Positions 22,399 to 33,937 are shown, counted from the first letter of the stretch. The stretch is DNA of 64,000 nt from Aphrophora alni (GCA_963513935.1 OY740777.1:16557271-16621270), one strand, 5' to 3'. Notes: generated by a model not told the origin, from the sequence alone. Made by a program: numbers and translations.

Positions 22399-23097
22399 TA
22401 CAGGGTGTCCCACCTAAAATGTTACAATAGCTAGCCTTTTGAGTTATAAATATGATAGAGTAGCCTACTTTAAATGGGGAACGTCCTTTCTTTTCATGAA
22501 GTTTAAAAATAGATTTTGTAAAATGTTAAAAATGTCCGTCATTTTCCAATATGGCGGCCAATTTTGAAATTGGTTATGGAACCCTGTATTTTATTGGTTT
22601 TTCAGGTGTAGAACAATATTTTAGGAATGTTTTGGTATTGAATATATATATTTTTAATTTTTAGCCGTTTAGGAATTACAGACACTTAATTTCAGAAAAT
22701 TAAACGTTTGATAGGCCTACAAAGATTTGATCCCCACGTAAAATGTTACAATAGCTAACTTTAGTACCGTTAGGGGTACAAATAAGTTTTAATAAGGAAA
22801 TCACCTTAGTTTTGTAAGCTCTAAAATGATATTGAAATCATTTTTGAAAAATGCTAAATTTCATTAAAAATAGGGAATTGATTTTTTAAATTGGTAACCC
22901 CCAATTTATATAATGGAAAGTTATTCTTTCACTATTTTTAATAAAATTTAGCACTTTTTTTTTTTTTTCAAAATCGATTTACATGTCATTTTAGAGCATA
23001 CAAAAATAAGGGGACTTCCCTATTAAAACTTATTTGTACCCCAACGGTTCACAAGTTATCTACTGTAACATTTTAGGTAGGACACCCAGTGTATAAC
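22399..23097. mobile_element. foldback element C (CAGGGTGTCCCACCTAAAATG ends)
   Basis: The left end is TACAGGGTGTCCCACC, then TAAAATGTTACAATAGCTA. The right end is the complement of TACACTGGGTGTCCTACC, then TAAAATGTTACAGTAG. A second internal copy of the left end starts at about 22733 (CCCACGTAAAATGTTACAAT) and forms the inner arm (22733-22850 against 22985-23090), including GGGGTACAAATAAGTTTTAA and its partner. So there are two left ends and one right end, which suggests a nested or rearranged insertion. Confidence 0.7.
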
Positions 23098-24879
23098 CTT
23101 ATTTGCACAATAAATAAACAAAACTTTGTCTTGAATTAGTTGTAATGATGAGAATCAACGAAGTATGAAGATTATTGTTAAACTTATTTCAAGAAGGAAA
23201 TAAACTTGAGATTTTATTGTCAAACTTCAATTATCTACAGCTGTTGAACAACGCTTGAAAGCACTAACTGTTGACTTTATAGTTAAATGCACCCTTTTAC
23301 CCCCTCCACACCCATCAAGGTATTAATTATTTACAACACAGCTCCGACTTCAGTCAGTAACAGGAATTTCTTCTGTTATTTGTCAACTTAGTTATAACCC
23401 AACTCATCGAACAATCGTTATTTAATTTTGGATTAAGATTCATTGCAAAGAGGAAAAACGACAAATTTTAAAATATTTAAAATGTATTTGGCGTCTATGG
23501 CGACCACTCAAAACGGCAACACAATGTTGTGTTCTGATTAGGAGTACATCTTGCTCCAAATTATTAAAATAAGGGTGATTGAAACAGGCGTGACAGCTGT
23601 TTAATTAGATATTTACAAAAACATTTGAAAAGGTAACTCTCCATGATTTTTCGTGTTGAAACCAGAGGTATTACCAAATTTTCATACTACCCGCCATTTT
23701 ACTAATATTTTGATGTTGGTAACCCTATTTTGTATTAGGATTTTAAATAATAACATTATTTTAAGACTCTCTTATTATTTGGTAATTTTCTATATCTCTA
23801 ACTGTTTAGGAGCTACAGGCACTTAAAGATATAAAAATTTGCAAATTCAAACTATTTCCAGAGACGATTTACAGAAGTAAAATTCAGGTAAAATATAAAT
23901 TAGAGGAAGGGTAAAAGGTGTATAACGCTATTCTTTTTTTTATTTGTTCTGTAGGCTGAGAAATAACTGAATAATTATCGATAGAAAACAAAAAATATAT
24001 AATATGACAATTGTCTAGAACACCCACCAGCTCTTTATTATTACTAAATGGTTTGTAAATTCAGAACAAAATGTATTATTAAGTACTGTTAATACATTTG
24101 CTTCGCCTATAATATCTAATAAATCAACTAATAATTATAAACTAGTGTTTTAGACAATTGATAGAAAAATTCAATAAAGGAAGTCAGTAAAATCGTCGGT
24201 AATTATTTACAAAGATACTGGTAATTTTGGCGATTTAAAAAAAATCATATTCCTCAAATCTTATTTATTAATAATAAAATAAGTTTTCAACTCGGAGCTA
24301 ACTTTTTCACCGAAAAATCACAACTTCAAAACTACAGATTTTATTGCATTTATAAATCACTCTAGTCATAATCAATGTAGGTTTTGGGCCTGTGTTCATC
24401 CTACTATCTTGTTATCATTCAGTTAACTTTTTTGGTAAATTTTAAATTGTATATTGTGTTTAAATGGCCTATAGGGGAGCCGGGTGTTTTTTCTTTATTT
24501 TTTCTTTCTCTTCCAGAGAAATGGGGTGGTTTTCTCTGAACTATATCATATTTTTATTTAAGCAAATGTTTTTTACTTTTAGTTTAGATAAGAAAATATT
24601 ATAGTTATAAGCTATGTATATTAGTTTTATGTATAGGTGTGTAGGTATGATTGGGCGTAAGTGTATACATTTAAGAATATGGTATAGGTCTTTGTACACT
24701 TTATGTCTATTGTAGATTTGTTATTTTTTGTTTGTTTTTTGTTTTTTTCTCTCTCACTAATTACTATTGTATAAAATAGCTGTAATAGATGTGTTAATAT
24801 TTTGTATCTGTAATGATTCTGGAAGAAAAAAAAAATGCTGGTGTATTTATTGTGTCTTGTTTTATAATTGTGACAAGTA
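23098..24879. other. unassigned sequence, partly related to element C
   Basis: At 23690-23850 the order CCGCCATTTT, GTTGGTAACCCTATTTTGTA and AACTGTTTAGGAGCTACAGG resembles 22550-22690 inside element C, so a related element fragment is likely. Otherwise nothing was recognised. Confidence 0.45.
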
Positions 24880-24925
24880 CGAAGTCAGATGATGTCTCTT
24901 TGCAGACGAAACGGGCGTACCTAAA
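24880..24925 (+). ncRNA. hammerhead-like motif, family 7 (single copy)
   Basis: The core CAGAUGA (position 4 is A) is followed by an extra U, helix II GUCU/AGAC with loop CUUUGC, GAAAC, loop GGGC and a GUA triplet. Helix I is not convincing. It is probably a decayed terminal repeat. Confidence 0.35.
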
Positions 24926-24984
24926 TAACATTCCAGTAAGGATTATTTTAGACTATATAGATTATATTAAGGTTAATTCGAAAT

Positions 24985-25495
24985 ATATTTAATACTAGCT
25001 GAACCCGCCGGTCACGTGTTGCTGTAGCTCTGTCTGGTGGTGTAACTGTAAAGTTAAATAACAATTATCACACAAATGTAAACACACAAAAGAAACCAAA
25101 CAACCAAAAATAAACCAATGAAATCATAAAATCGAGGAATAACCCGCACTCTTGTTAACAAGATAACGTGAATGTAAAATTTGTTTTGACACTTATACAA
25201 ACAGTATCTTAAAGATTTTGATTTTCACATCCTTACATAAATAAAGAAACAGCTGTTTACAATGTTTCATCTGATAAAATTAAAGAAATCTTTTTTCCAT
25301 AACAATAACATGTTGACTTTTGAAGGCCAGCTGGGCGAGACCTAACATTCAATGACTTCAATTGATGGTTTAAAACCTTCTTGGGGTTAACCTGAATTAC
25401 TATGAAAATTTCAAAGCAATCGGTCCAGCCGTTCTTGAGTTTTGCGCTTAGCAACACATTTAGCCATTCATTTTTGTTTATATAGATAAACAATC
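24985..25495 (+). repeat. interspersed repeat with ACTAGCTGAACCC start and TATATAGATAA end
   Basis: It begins ATACTAGCTGAACCCGCCGG and ends with AATCGGTCCAGCCGTTCTTG, AGTTTTGCGCTTAGCAACAC, and TATATAGATAA. Sequences of this form are a familiar dispersed repeat in many insect genomes; the class is not certain from memory. A minus-strand open frame through it is not a gene. A similar start (ATACTAGCTGTCACTGCGC) occurs at about 7000. Confidence 0.55.
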
Positions 25496-26239
25496 CAGAG
25501 GATTGAAACAAAACAAATTAGTTAGATTTATTTTGAAATTGTGAAAATGTTTGCAATTTTCATAATTAATTAACAGTATTTGTGTAATTTCACATTTAAA
25601 GAATTAAAAATTACACCATTATAACAAGAAAATAATTAACGTCACATTGTTGTATTGACCAAAAACCATGCTAATATTCACCTGTATACAATAACTTGTT
25701 ATAATATTTGATTTCTTATTGTAATTTTTGCTTTTTCAACTATTATTAATATTTTGATCACTATCGACTATTTTCTTAGAGTGTATATTTTTGTTTTTCA
25801 GTTATTTAAACAACTGCATGTCTTCTGTCTTTGATAGTTGGATAATAAAGTAAATTGAAAAGATTGTATATTAAATGATCAGCCATAAAAACCTTAAGTA
25901 AACTTTGTTTGAAGTATTAAAATATCCAAGCAGAGTTGTAAATCTTAGAAAACTGTTTTCAACTTTATGATGGGTTTTGAGTTCATCTCATATTTATACT
26001 TGAGTTGCCTCAGGATATGTGACAAGGTAGAAAATAGGATATCCATAGATTACATCTCACGGAATTCAAACATGAATAATGTATCCGGTATAAGGGGTGT
26101 GCCGTAAGTAACTGTTCTCTAGACATGAGGTATGTGTTACAAATACATAATTTACCTATCTTATATGATAAACATTTAGATAACAAACCATTTAAAAAAT
26201 AATACGTGTTTTGTAATTTATTAAATAGAACAAATTCCA
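25496..26239. other. unassigned sequence
   Basis: AT-rich; nothing recognised. Confidence 0.4.
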
Positions 26240-26242
26240 TAA

Positions 26243-26283
26243 CTAGACGACGTTTCAACAAAAAGTTTTCATCCTCAGGTACA
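26243..26283 (-). ncRNA. hammerhead-like motif, family 8 (single copy)
   Basis: Read on the minus strand: canonical core CUGAGGA, extra U, weak helix II (AAC/GUU), GAAAC and GUC. Helix I pairs over only two or three bases. It lies in a minus-strand open frame of 138 codons that looks fortuitous. Confidence 0.4.
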
Positions 26284-26539
26284 AATTCTAAGTGGACATA
26301 GCTACTAAGGTAATGTAATTTTATGGGGAACGATGATACAATTTTTAGAAAGAAGGAAGGAAGAATTTTTGACTTTTGTTTTAATGCCGTGATTTTTCTT
26401 TTTTGTTGGAATTGGAAACTCTTCATATATATTAGACAACCGCTACTCCTATTAGTGTAACTTTCTGAAAACCGCTTTCCTTCCTGTTAAAGGCGAAAAC
26501 ATTCTTGGTTATAACCACATTAAAAATTAGAAGAAAAAC

Positions 26540-26710
26540 GGTATCAAATAGAGCCAATAATAGTTGGTCAAGAAACCTGATAGAAAAGACGAAAGATGAG
26601 GATCTAACTCAAGAGTGTAGAACCAACTAGAGTCCCTGAGACTTGCCACATCCTTAGGGCACTATCCCTATTGCGTAGGACAAGGAGTCAGGAATGATTT
26701 TACCTACGTT
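26540..26710 (+). repeat. dispersed repeat R2, copy 3
   Basis: AGTTGGTCAAGAAACCTGAT, AGATGAGGATCTAACTCAAG and GTGTAGAACCAACTAGAGTC, then CCCTATTGCGTAGGACAAGG. The last block also occurs alone near 37909-37940, so the family continues beyond the part seen elsewhere. Confidence 0.55.
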
Positions 26711-26909
26711 AATCCATAGATTGATAAGGAAAAGTTAATGACAGTTACTCTACTAGCATTGTCCGAGATGTAATGAGAAACATGATTGATGGAAGTTACC
26801 TTACTAGTAAGTTTACTGGAATATCTTCTTCGCTTTCTAATGGAAACTGAAATGAGTGAAAATGTGACTTATTACTTACTGTCAACTACATTAATATATA
26901 TACAACTAC

Positions 26910-26917
<8 letters not shown>

Positions 26918-26979
<62 letters not shown>

Positions 26980-27200
26980 TCTGTGCAGCAAGATACAAAC
27001 AAACCTGTCAACTTCCACTCAAGCCAAACACCGTTTATTTATTGTGGGCCTTTCCTCCACCATACCACAGGTTGGTAAACGCCAAACTGCACAGAATAAA
27101 CCTTGTGTCCTGGACGAGATTCGAACCCACGATCTCAAGTGCAACTGTTGATCAAAGAATGACGCCTTAAATCACTGAGCTACCAGAACACTTGGGAATA
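26918..27200 (-). mobile_element. tRNA-derived SINE with (CA)n(TA)n tail
   Basis: On the minus strand the head (about 27198-27110) has an A-box-like TAGCTCAGTG and a B-box GGTTCGAATCT, the internal RNA polymerase III promoter of a tRNA-derived SINE. The body runs to about 26985 and ends in (CA)n then (TA)n, read on the plus strand as (TA)n(TG)n at 26918-26980. A body fragment recurs near 43610-43670. A plus-strand open frame over it is fortuitous. Confidence 0.7.
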
Positions 27201-27534
27201 GATACTTCTTAAACAATATTTGAGTAGAGATTACAATTTATTAAACCCGTAATTATATGAAGTATAGCAAATATCAGTGAGAGGTAGTGAAAGTTGTCTA
27301 AATTTAAATATTAGGCTGCATTCTTACTGTTAGAATTATGATAGAGAACGTTTCTATTATTACGGTTAGGCTATTAACCGTTATAATAAAAATATTCCAT
27401 AGAATAATCAATTGAAATTGGGACCATTATTTTAACAAAACCTTTATTACAATAGCGAGGAAATCAAAAACCTCTTGATACTAGTCTATTTAACTTCTTG
27501 TCACTGCGACCCAAATGGATCTTTTGTGACTACC
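27201..27534. other. unassigned sequence
   Basis: AT-rich; nothing recognised. Confidence 0.4.
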
Positions 27535-27870
27535 CTACGAATTTTGTTTTAGTCCAAGCCAAGATTTAAGCTTCCTAAGAATCTTAAAATGGTTCTGGGT
27601 GACATAATCGTTCGTTACCTCTGCAGTGATGGGGAGTGGAATGCTGCAGTAAAGTAACCTTTTGTAGGTTAGACATTTACATTCACACAACCAGTGTTCA
27701 GCTGTTTTTTTTTTTTCAGGCAGAAACGGCATGTATCCACTGCTGCCTTTCCCATGTGTTTTAGATGGTAATTCACTGGACAGTATCTGGACAGATGGCC
27801 AAATAATCAACCTCCTACTGAGATCTAGTAATTTTTTTGTCTTTGTCTTAAACCATGGTGTGTGGTCCAA
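27535..27870 (-). pseudogene. LINE ORF2 C-terminal remnant
   Basis: The minus-strand frame includes KKTAEHWLCECKCLTYKRL, the H...C part of the zinc motif that follows RNase H in I/jockey-type LINEs. The preceding CRFC pair is found in the next frame, so a frameshift lies in the A-run at about 27710 (a T-run on the plus strand). The end, HFKILRKLKSWLGL, matches the usual terminal helix of such ORFs. No reverse transcriptase remains. It differs from the remnants at 16998 and 21954, so at least two LINE families are represented. Confidence 0.7.
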
Positions 27871-28039
27871 TATTTGAACTTTTGATCTTGTTCCCAGGTT
27901 TCCATTATATTTCAAGATACTCTTGATACTAATTTGTTGAAAGTGTTATGAGAAAATAAACTGTTGAACCTACAAATTTGTAACCATATATCCACAGCAT
28001 TTGTTAAAACACTACTGGATACAAGAAGATTCAGATCGG

Positions 28040-28410
28040 ATATATCTCAATAACCGATTTCTTGTTTTGATATCAATACCCATTATAATTCTTTGTCTCT
28101 CTTTCTGTAAGATAGGGATGAGAACGTAAACCGGGATATACTTTTTAAGTGTCTCAGTTTATTTTCATTTGATATCAAAACTGTACAGCTTCAGAGCTTT
28201 GTTTCTTCCAATATGAAAGGTGTGTAAAGGTGAATACATTATCTAAAGTACATTTGCAAAACGTAATCCATACTTTACGAAATGCCTTAATTAATTAAGA
28301 TAAGTTTAAGTTTTGTGTCTTTTGGAGACAACATTTCATGTCATTTCAACTAAGAATGCCGATTCCAGTTATGAGAGAGTTTAAGAAATTTTGTCTTAGT
28401 TCTTTTAATA
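28040..28410 (+). repeat. dispersed repeat R3, copy 1 (short CT tract)
   Basis: It matches 46290-46808 nearly end to end: ATTCTTTGTCTCTC, then AACCGGGATATACTTTT and AAGTGTCTCAGTTTATTTTC, AGAGCTTTGTTTCTTCCAAT, and GTGAATACATTATCTAAAGT. In this copy the CT tract is only about 15 bp. Confidence 0.8.
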
Positions 28411-28529
28411 TTACAAGAATACTACGCGTTGTGACAGTGGGCCTACTGCATCATGTTTTAAATGTTTAAAGAACTTGTGTGTTTGTTATGTGTCGTGTGT
28501 TCGTAATTTGTGATTTTAAACTAAGACAA

Positions 28530-28645
28530 CGGTAATACCCGCATAACACTTGAAAATGGCTGAATAGCCGAAACGGCCGTAGTGATATAACTACAGACAA
28601 ACATAGACTATTGTGACGGTAAGTCTTATAATATATCTAATTATT
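28530..28645 (+). mobile_element. PLE-like terminal repeat, family 3, solo copy
   Basis: A hammerhead-like motif (28541-28587) is followed by ACTACAGACAAACATAGACT and TTGTGACGGTAAGT, which matches the outer part of the 5866-6180 locus in reverse. Confidence 0.5.
28541..28587 (+). ncRNA. hammerhead-like motif, family 3 (variant core)
   Basis: Helix I is AUAACAC/GUGAUAU (six pairs, one A-A mismatch). The core is UUGAAAA (U3, A8), then an extra U, helix II GGCU/AGCC with loop GAAU, GAAAC, loop GGCC and a GUA triplet. Confidence 0.5.
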
Positions 28646-29589
28646 AATCAGTAGTCGGAATGGCGAAAACAAATATGTATGAGGCTTTATTATATTTAAA
28701 AACAGCAGTGTGAGTCTCAGGTTCGCTTCATACTTGATGTATGTGATGATAACATCCTAGTAAACGTCTTCTTTAAATATCCTTAAGGATGTGATGTCGC
28801 TTAGAGAGCATAGGTGCCTGACAATTAGACATTCACTTTTATTCTACAATCTCTAAACCTTGACTCTAAAGAGTTGAGAGATTTTTGAGCATGCTGTGGA
28901 TTATATACTGTGTGGATACCGTAGTAACAACTGCATACATAGTTATGTTTACAAGTCTAGGCATGACGTTGATGTAGAAACAAACTTAGTCTTTCTCGTC
29001 TTCAATGAAAATCTTGTCTACATTTAGTGTAATCTTATACAGTAGTAGGAATTGATGATGTACTAATAATTCAGAAAACATTAGTAGCCTACGAATAATA
29101 ACTGGTTCTGCTTTACTAACTCATTGTAAGCCATTATAAGACAAGTAGGTGTCATGAGTATAATTCATTTGTTAATTTTTGGGGGTTTTCTTTTGATTAA
29201 AACTAATTTTTCCAATTATATTGTACGTAACACATTTGTATATGATAAGAAATGTTTTTAAGCCGGATAGTCCGTATTGCAAGCAAACCAAATTAAAATA
29301 CCACAACATTATAGGTACTAAGCTTTTTAATAAGTACATATATAAGTAAGCTAGATTGAATTAGTTGAAAAAGTTAAATAACTGGGTGTTAGATAATCCA
29401 TTTCATTCCTTACAGAAATACTTAGATTATAATTTTATGGGTTAGATGTTTGTTTTAACCCTTAGGTAATTAAGTTACGAAGCTTATTGTATGCTTTTGT
29501 ATACTTAATAGCTAATAAAATCAATCAATCTTACGATTGGACAAGTAAGATCTAAATGAGGCTTTTTAATCTATTTTAGGAGCTTAATT
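28646..29589. other. unassigned sequence
   Basis: AT-rich; nothing recognised. Confidence 0.4.
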
Positions 29590-29654
29590 TTTTTTAAATT
29601 GTAGTAGGTTAATTACATTGTTTTATCTACGTCAACAATCCAAATTTGTTCCAA

Positions 29655-29697
29655 AGTATTACCTGTTTCGGCGGTTATACCGTCATCTTCAGATTCA
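29655..29697 (-). ncRNA. hammerhead-like motif, family 5, minus copy
   Basis: Canonical core CUGAAGA, extra U, helix II GACGGU/ACCGCC (one mismatch), GAAAC, loop AG and GUA. Helix I is eroded. Confidence 0.5.
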
Positions 29698-29855
29698 TAT
29701 AAAAATTAATGTTTTCAGCCTGTTATGGTATCGTCACAATTAAACACTTAGTTGAAATAGTCAAAATAGTTAAAAAAGAGATTATAAAATAAATTATATT
29801 GTGCCAATAAAAGAAGACGACGCCATAACAGCCTGAACAACATTAATTTTGATAT

Positions 29856-29896
29856 GGGTCTGAAGATGGCGGTATAGCAGTCGAAACAGGTAATCC
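29856..29896 (+). ncRNA. hammerhead-like motif, family 5, plus copy
   Basis: Helix I is GGGU/AUCC (one wobble). The core is CUGAAGA (29860-29866), then an extra U. Helix II is damaged on its 3' side. GAAAC, loop AG and GUA follow. Confidence 0.5.
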
Positions 29897-30043
29897 TTTA
29901 GGAACAATTTTGGATTGTTTGACGGAGATAAAACAAGGTAATTAACCTACTACGATTATTCAAATATTCAATCCAGACATACATACAATATGTCTAAAGT
30001 AATTAGATTTCTCTATGAAGTCACTCTGTCATATCCTGTTGAA

Positions 30044-30044
<1 letters not shown>

Positions 30045-30116
<72 letters not shown>
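30045..30116. repeat. (CT)n microsatellite
   Basis: A pure CT run of about 70 bp. The minus-strand Arg/Glu frame is an artefact. Confidence 0.97.
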
Positions 30117-30118
<2 letters not shown>

Positions 30119-30784
30119 CAAGAAGACTGACATAATCCATCTTGTGGAAAGCTAACATTTTCGTTTCTTTTCGCCAGGGAAATATGTGCATAGATTTGCG
30201 TAATAATATTACGTCTTGTATTGTACCCCATCAATATGTCCGTTTCCTATAAATTTCTTTTTTAATCTATCTTAGAAGTTAAGTTTTTTAGGAGTCTGTA
30301 AGCTGATTACATCTGAGGATGGAGCTAAGTTGTTGAATAGTCGTTTCATCAATTAATTTGTAAATCGATTATTTCTTCTACTCTTGTAAAGTTTGAGTTC
30401 AATATTATTAAGACTGATATTTTAAAATAAGTTTCCTTTGCATTATTTAAATATTACGTTACAACAAAGTGCTCTATTTACATCGAGTCTAGACTGTACA
30501 TTTAACCGTATTTAAATGAAATTTGTGCAGCTACTCAGGGATATTTAGTATATTCTGAAACAAATCCTGAGGGAGTGTGAAGATAATAAGATTTGGAATT
30601 GGGAAGTGGAACGTGCGAAGCAAAATAACCTGACAAAATGGTTATGTAAAACAATATTATACAGGATGTATTTTCTATATGTTATTAAGACTGTAATTTT
30701 TTTCTTATATTCTGGTGTGTCAATTCTAAACTAAAAACTCAACAAAAATAAACTGCAAACTTCCATAAACATCTAAGAAAATTC
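30117..30784. other. unassigned sequence
   Basis: AT-rich; apart from the family 5 arm fragment at about 30258-30312 nothing was recognised. Confidence 0.4.
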
Positions 30785-31070
30785 AATAATATTTCAAGTG
30801 AAAAATATACGACCTAGACTGGGAATTGTACCCAGGATCTTTGGCTTTACGCTCTACCAAATGAGCTATCCTTGATCACTTCCCAGCATAGGGCGTATGC
30901 ATATGACTTTGGGTTTTGCTGCAATTTTCGAGTTACCAAATTAATTACCTCGTTAATTTGTGTTGGGAAGCGACTAAGGATAGCTCAGTTGGTAGAGCAT
31001 TGGCGCGTAAACCCAAATATCCTGGGTACAATTCCCAGTCTAGGTCGTATAGTTTCACTTGAAATATTAT
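30785..31070. repeat. tRNA-bearing repeat, diverged inverted pair
   Basis: The minus copy (about 30811-30878) lacks about 10 nt in the anticodon arm. The plus copy (30974-31046) keeps the D arm AGCTCAGTTGGTAGAGC, the GCGTAAA loop and the T stem CTGGG/CCCAG. Both are followed outwards by TTTCACTTGAAATATTATT as in the array at 12459-13776. This older pair shows that inverted pairing is a habit of the family. Confidence 0.75.
30974..31046 (+). pseudogene. tRNA-like pseudogene
   Basis: The A box TAGCTCAGTTGG is good, but the B box GGTACAATTCC is damaged. The acceptor ends barely pair, and the anticodon stem has a C-C mismatch. Confidence 0.6.
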
Positions 31071-31300
31071 TGCATTAACAATAATAGTTGGTAAAAACGT
31101 ATAATAGTTACTATCAATAAATTTATAATCAATTAAAAAAAGTATATATTAGCCTTACATATAAAACTGGAAATGACGATCCTGTGGATAAAGTACAAGC
31201 ACAGCTACAGGAAGTGGAAGGGGATTAATCATACAATTATGGAAATAATGTTGTCATTGAAAGAGATGTATTGAACTGGAATCCTAAAAAGAAATTGTAA
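31071..31300. other. unassigned sequence
   Basis: Short flank of the assembly gap; nothing recognised. Confidence 0.4.
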
Positions 31301-31500
31301 NNNNNNNNNNNNNNNNNNNNNNNNNNNNNNNNNNNNNNNNNNNNNNNNNNNNNNNNNNNNNNNNNNNNNNNNNNNNNNNNNNNNNNNNNNNNNNNNNNNN
31401 NNNNNNNNNNNNNNNNNNNNNNNNNNNNNNNNNNNNNNNNNNNNNNNNNNNNNNNNNNNNNNNNNNNNNNNNNNNNNNNNNNNNNNNNNNNNNNNNNNNN
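31301..31500. other. assembly gap (200 N)
   Basis: Exactly 200 unknown bases, a round number that suggests a gap of unknown length. The translated frame that runs through it is meaningless. Confidence 1.
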
Positions 31501-31639
31501 AAACTAAGATCAAGTTAGATTTTACTTTGTTGATCTTTCTTCTTTTTGTTTATTTCTGAACTGTATTTTTAAAATACAGTTGTTATTAACTCAATGTTTT
31601 TTGCGGATAATTTTGAGAAGTTTCACCATTATGTATAAC

Positions 31640-32090
31640 AAGCGATCTTATTATTATAAATTCTTCGGACATTTGCCATCATTTGTGTGTTAAAAAATCA
31701 AAACACGACGTTTCGGGAATCTCAACGACGTTATTTGTTGTGTATCTCCGTTATCCGTCACTGTATCTTCGATACAACAACACGTATTTGACGTTAGTTG
31801 TGTGTTACCGTGATAGTATTTTTTGACTTCTCAGTTTCAGCTCTGAGATGCATGCTTAGATATTAAGGTTGGTGGTATTCTTATTTATTTTACTTCTCAC
31901 ATAGGCTTAGTTTCTAGTTTCATGTTTCTTTAGTTTTTAGTCACTTGATAACGGGAATTGATTCTTGTTCCCGAAACGTCGTGTTTTGATTTTTAACACA
32001 CAAATGATGGCAAATGTCCGAAGAATGTATAATAATAAAATTGAACTTCCATCATTAACAAATAACTTCAAACAGAGAAGCGATCTTATT
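31640..32090. mobile_element. PLE-like terminal repeats, family 6, inverted pair with candidate target duplication
   Basis: CTTCGGACATTTGCCATCAT and AAAACACGACGTTTCGGGAA on the left are mirrored at 31962-32028 on the right. The 13-mer AAGCGATCTTATT occurs at both 31640-31652 and 32078-32090, a plausible target-site duplication. The left ribozyme is eroded and the right one (31942-31983) is better kept. Confidence 0.6.
31942..31983 (+). ncRNA. hammerhead-like motif, family 6 (variant core)
   Basis: Helix I is CAC/GUG. The core is UUGAUAA (U3, A8), one extra C, helix II GGGAAU/GUUCCC, then GAAAC directly followed by GUC. Helix III has no loop (ACGU is self-complementary), so it could only form between two molecules or in a dimer. 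Confidence 0.45.
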
Positions 32091-32734
32091 CAAAGAAACT
32101 GCGACATGTGAGAACAAGTGGTTAGAATCACTAATCGGCCATTTTAGTATCACTACTAAAAATAATTTAATAATTACTTAGTGCGAGGCCCAAAACCTCA
32201 AAGGGTCGTCCGACCATTCTCAAAAAAAACAACTAGCCACTGTTAGGCCTAAATCACATACACAAACGCTTACAGGATGAAACTCAAGTCACTATTCTAA
32301 AAGGTGCACACACTCTGCTCTCTGCACAGCCGTTGGTATTGCTTCTTAGGGAAAAATAGTGTGGGAGATCTTGTTTTATTGAATACTCGTTGGCGCAGCG
32401 CCTTACACCCAAAGATAGGCAACTCATCGTTCCGTTAAGTACGCTGGTGATGAATCACAACATATTGCAGGCTAACTTCAGGAAAGTTATTTATTGTAAA
32501 ATATAAAAAAAAGGTAAAATATACCTTAGCAGGGATTTTACTCTGTGGAAGAGTACCTTCAATTGTAAATCGTTTATATGATCTTCGTATTGTGATATTT
32601 TTATTTGTACGGAAATACAAGAATACCATTCTAATTACATGAAGAACCTACCATTGTACAACAACTTTAATAACAGAATACAATGTATCTGACGCAATAC
32701 ACTGATATTATTATCTATAAATATACATTGGAAG
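32091..32734. other. unassigned sequence
   Basis: No gene or repeat was recognised. Confidence 0.4.
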
Positions 32735-32860
32735 AAGGAATTTAATTTACCCTATAACTCTGGGCTAAATCTAACATCGCTTGTTATTTATATCTTCAAC
32801 CCCTTTAGCAATTTCCTGAATAAATAAACTGAAATATATTTATTGTATTTGCTTTATGCA
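32735..32860 (+). repeat. dispersed repeat R4, copy 1
   Basis: It shares GAATTTAATYWACCC, CTTGTTATT(T/C)ATATCTTCAA and CCCCTTTA(G/A)CAATTT with 39385-39510. Confidence 0.6.
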
Positions 32861-33670
32861 TATCCGATATTAAGTGAACCTTTTACGTTTTTGTGGAAGA
32901 TTTCATTATTAAATCAGAACTTTACTAATACATTCCGGTTGAACCAACGATATATGGTTAGCTTGCTGTAATGTAGTGAGACAAGGTCCAGCTCCCCACC
33001 ACAGTACGTCAACAGATCGCTCCAGCTATCGATGCATAAATAGCTGATAAAGGTACCTTGAAAAGTAAAGATTGTGTTGTGGAATTTAAATATATTGAGC
33101 GTCTTAATAATTTACAGCCTAAAGTTTACAAATAATCTCTTAGATAGACATATAGATTACCATAATATTAAAATGAATGTGCAGATCGCAGCCCAGACTC
33201 TAAGCGTTGGTGTTGCTGACGCCATAGAGTTTTTTATGACAAAACATTATCCTGATTTTATTGGAGCTAAACCCACAGTAGAATTCATTAGTGTGATTGA
33301 TAAATTATTTGATTATTTAAACAGCAAAGACCCATTTGGTAAATACCTGAAAGAACCTATAAAGGAAAACAAATTTAATACTTGACAAATATTAGACAAA
33401 TATTTTAAGTATTTAATATCATTAAGTTTTAAATCATCCTCGAAAAACGTTTACCCTAGGATTTATTAAAAAACATATATTCAATTAAGATTTTGTCAGA
33501 AAGGTTATTAATTGACTTAGAGTTAAAGTACATTTTGACCTATACATTTTCTCAAGATCATTTGGAAGTGTTATTTTCTTGTATAAGGTAATGTGAAGGT
33601 CATTACAACAACCCTAATGTAAAACAGTTTCAACTAGCCTTGAGAAAATTAATGTTTAGACATAGTAAAA

Positions 33671-33937
33671 AATACTGAAAACCCTACCACAAGTTTCGTA
33701 CAATAACACACACACAAATAAAATATTTATTTGCCTTATGTTATTATAGTTCCCTGGTGTACATTTCGGTAACCAAGTTACCATCATCGAAGGTGTCTGA
33801 AATAGTATTTGAAATAATTATACTATTTCAGATAATACTATTTCAGACCGATAACATAAGGCAAACAAATATTTAATTTAATTTTATTTTTGTGTGTGTT
33901 ATTGTACCAAAATTGTGGTAGGGGTTTTAGTATTTTA
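33671..33937 (-). mobile_element. PLE-like terminal repeat, family 2, inserted in transposase remnant
   Basis: AATACTGAAAACCCTACCAC (33671) mirrors GGTAGGGGTTTTAGTATT (33918-33935), and TTGCCTTATGTTATTATAG mirrors GATAACATAAGGCAA. A minus-strand hammerhead relic lies at 33750-33796. The insertion separates two conserved blocks of the P-type transposase. The neighbouring CACCACAGTGCTCATTCAAC block (about 33951) may also belong to it. Confidence 0.65.
33750..33796 (-). ncRNA. hammerhead-like relic, family 2
   Basis: Helix I is CCUU/AGGG (one wobble). The core is UCGAUGA, helix II GGUAAC/GUUACC is perfect, and GAAA is present, but the cleavage triplet has become ACC (not NUH). It is probably inactive. 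Confidence 0.5.

Larger units (their letters stand above)
29590..29965. mobile_element. PLE-like terminal repeats, family 5, inverted pair
   Basis: GTAGTAGGTTAATTAC (left) mirrors GTAATTAACCTACTAC (right). Inside lie AACAATCCAAA with its partner, then a hammerhead in each arm, then CAGCCTGTTATGG with its partner. A third piece of the outer arm, in direct orientation, appears at about 30258-30312. No coding remnant was seen. Confidence 0.6.

Noticed and set aside
26010..26426. 138-codon minus-strand frame
   Set aside because: It crosses a hammerhead-like motif and AT-rich sequence, has no recognised domain and no splice or promoter support.
31229..31513. Frame with unknown residues
   Set aside because: It runs through the 200-N assembly gap.
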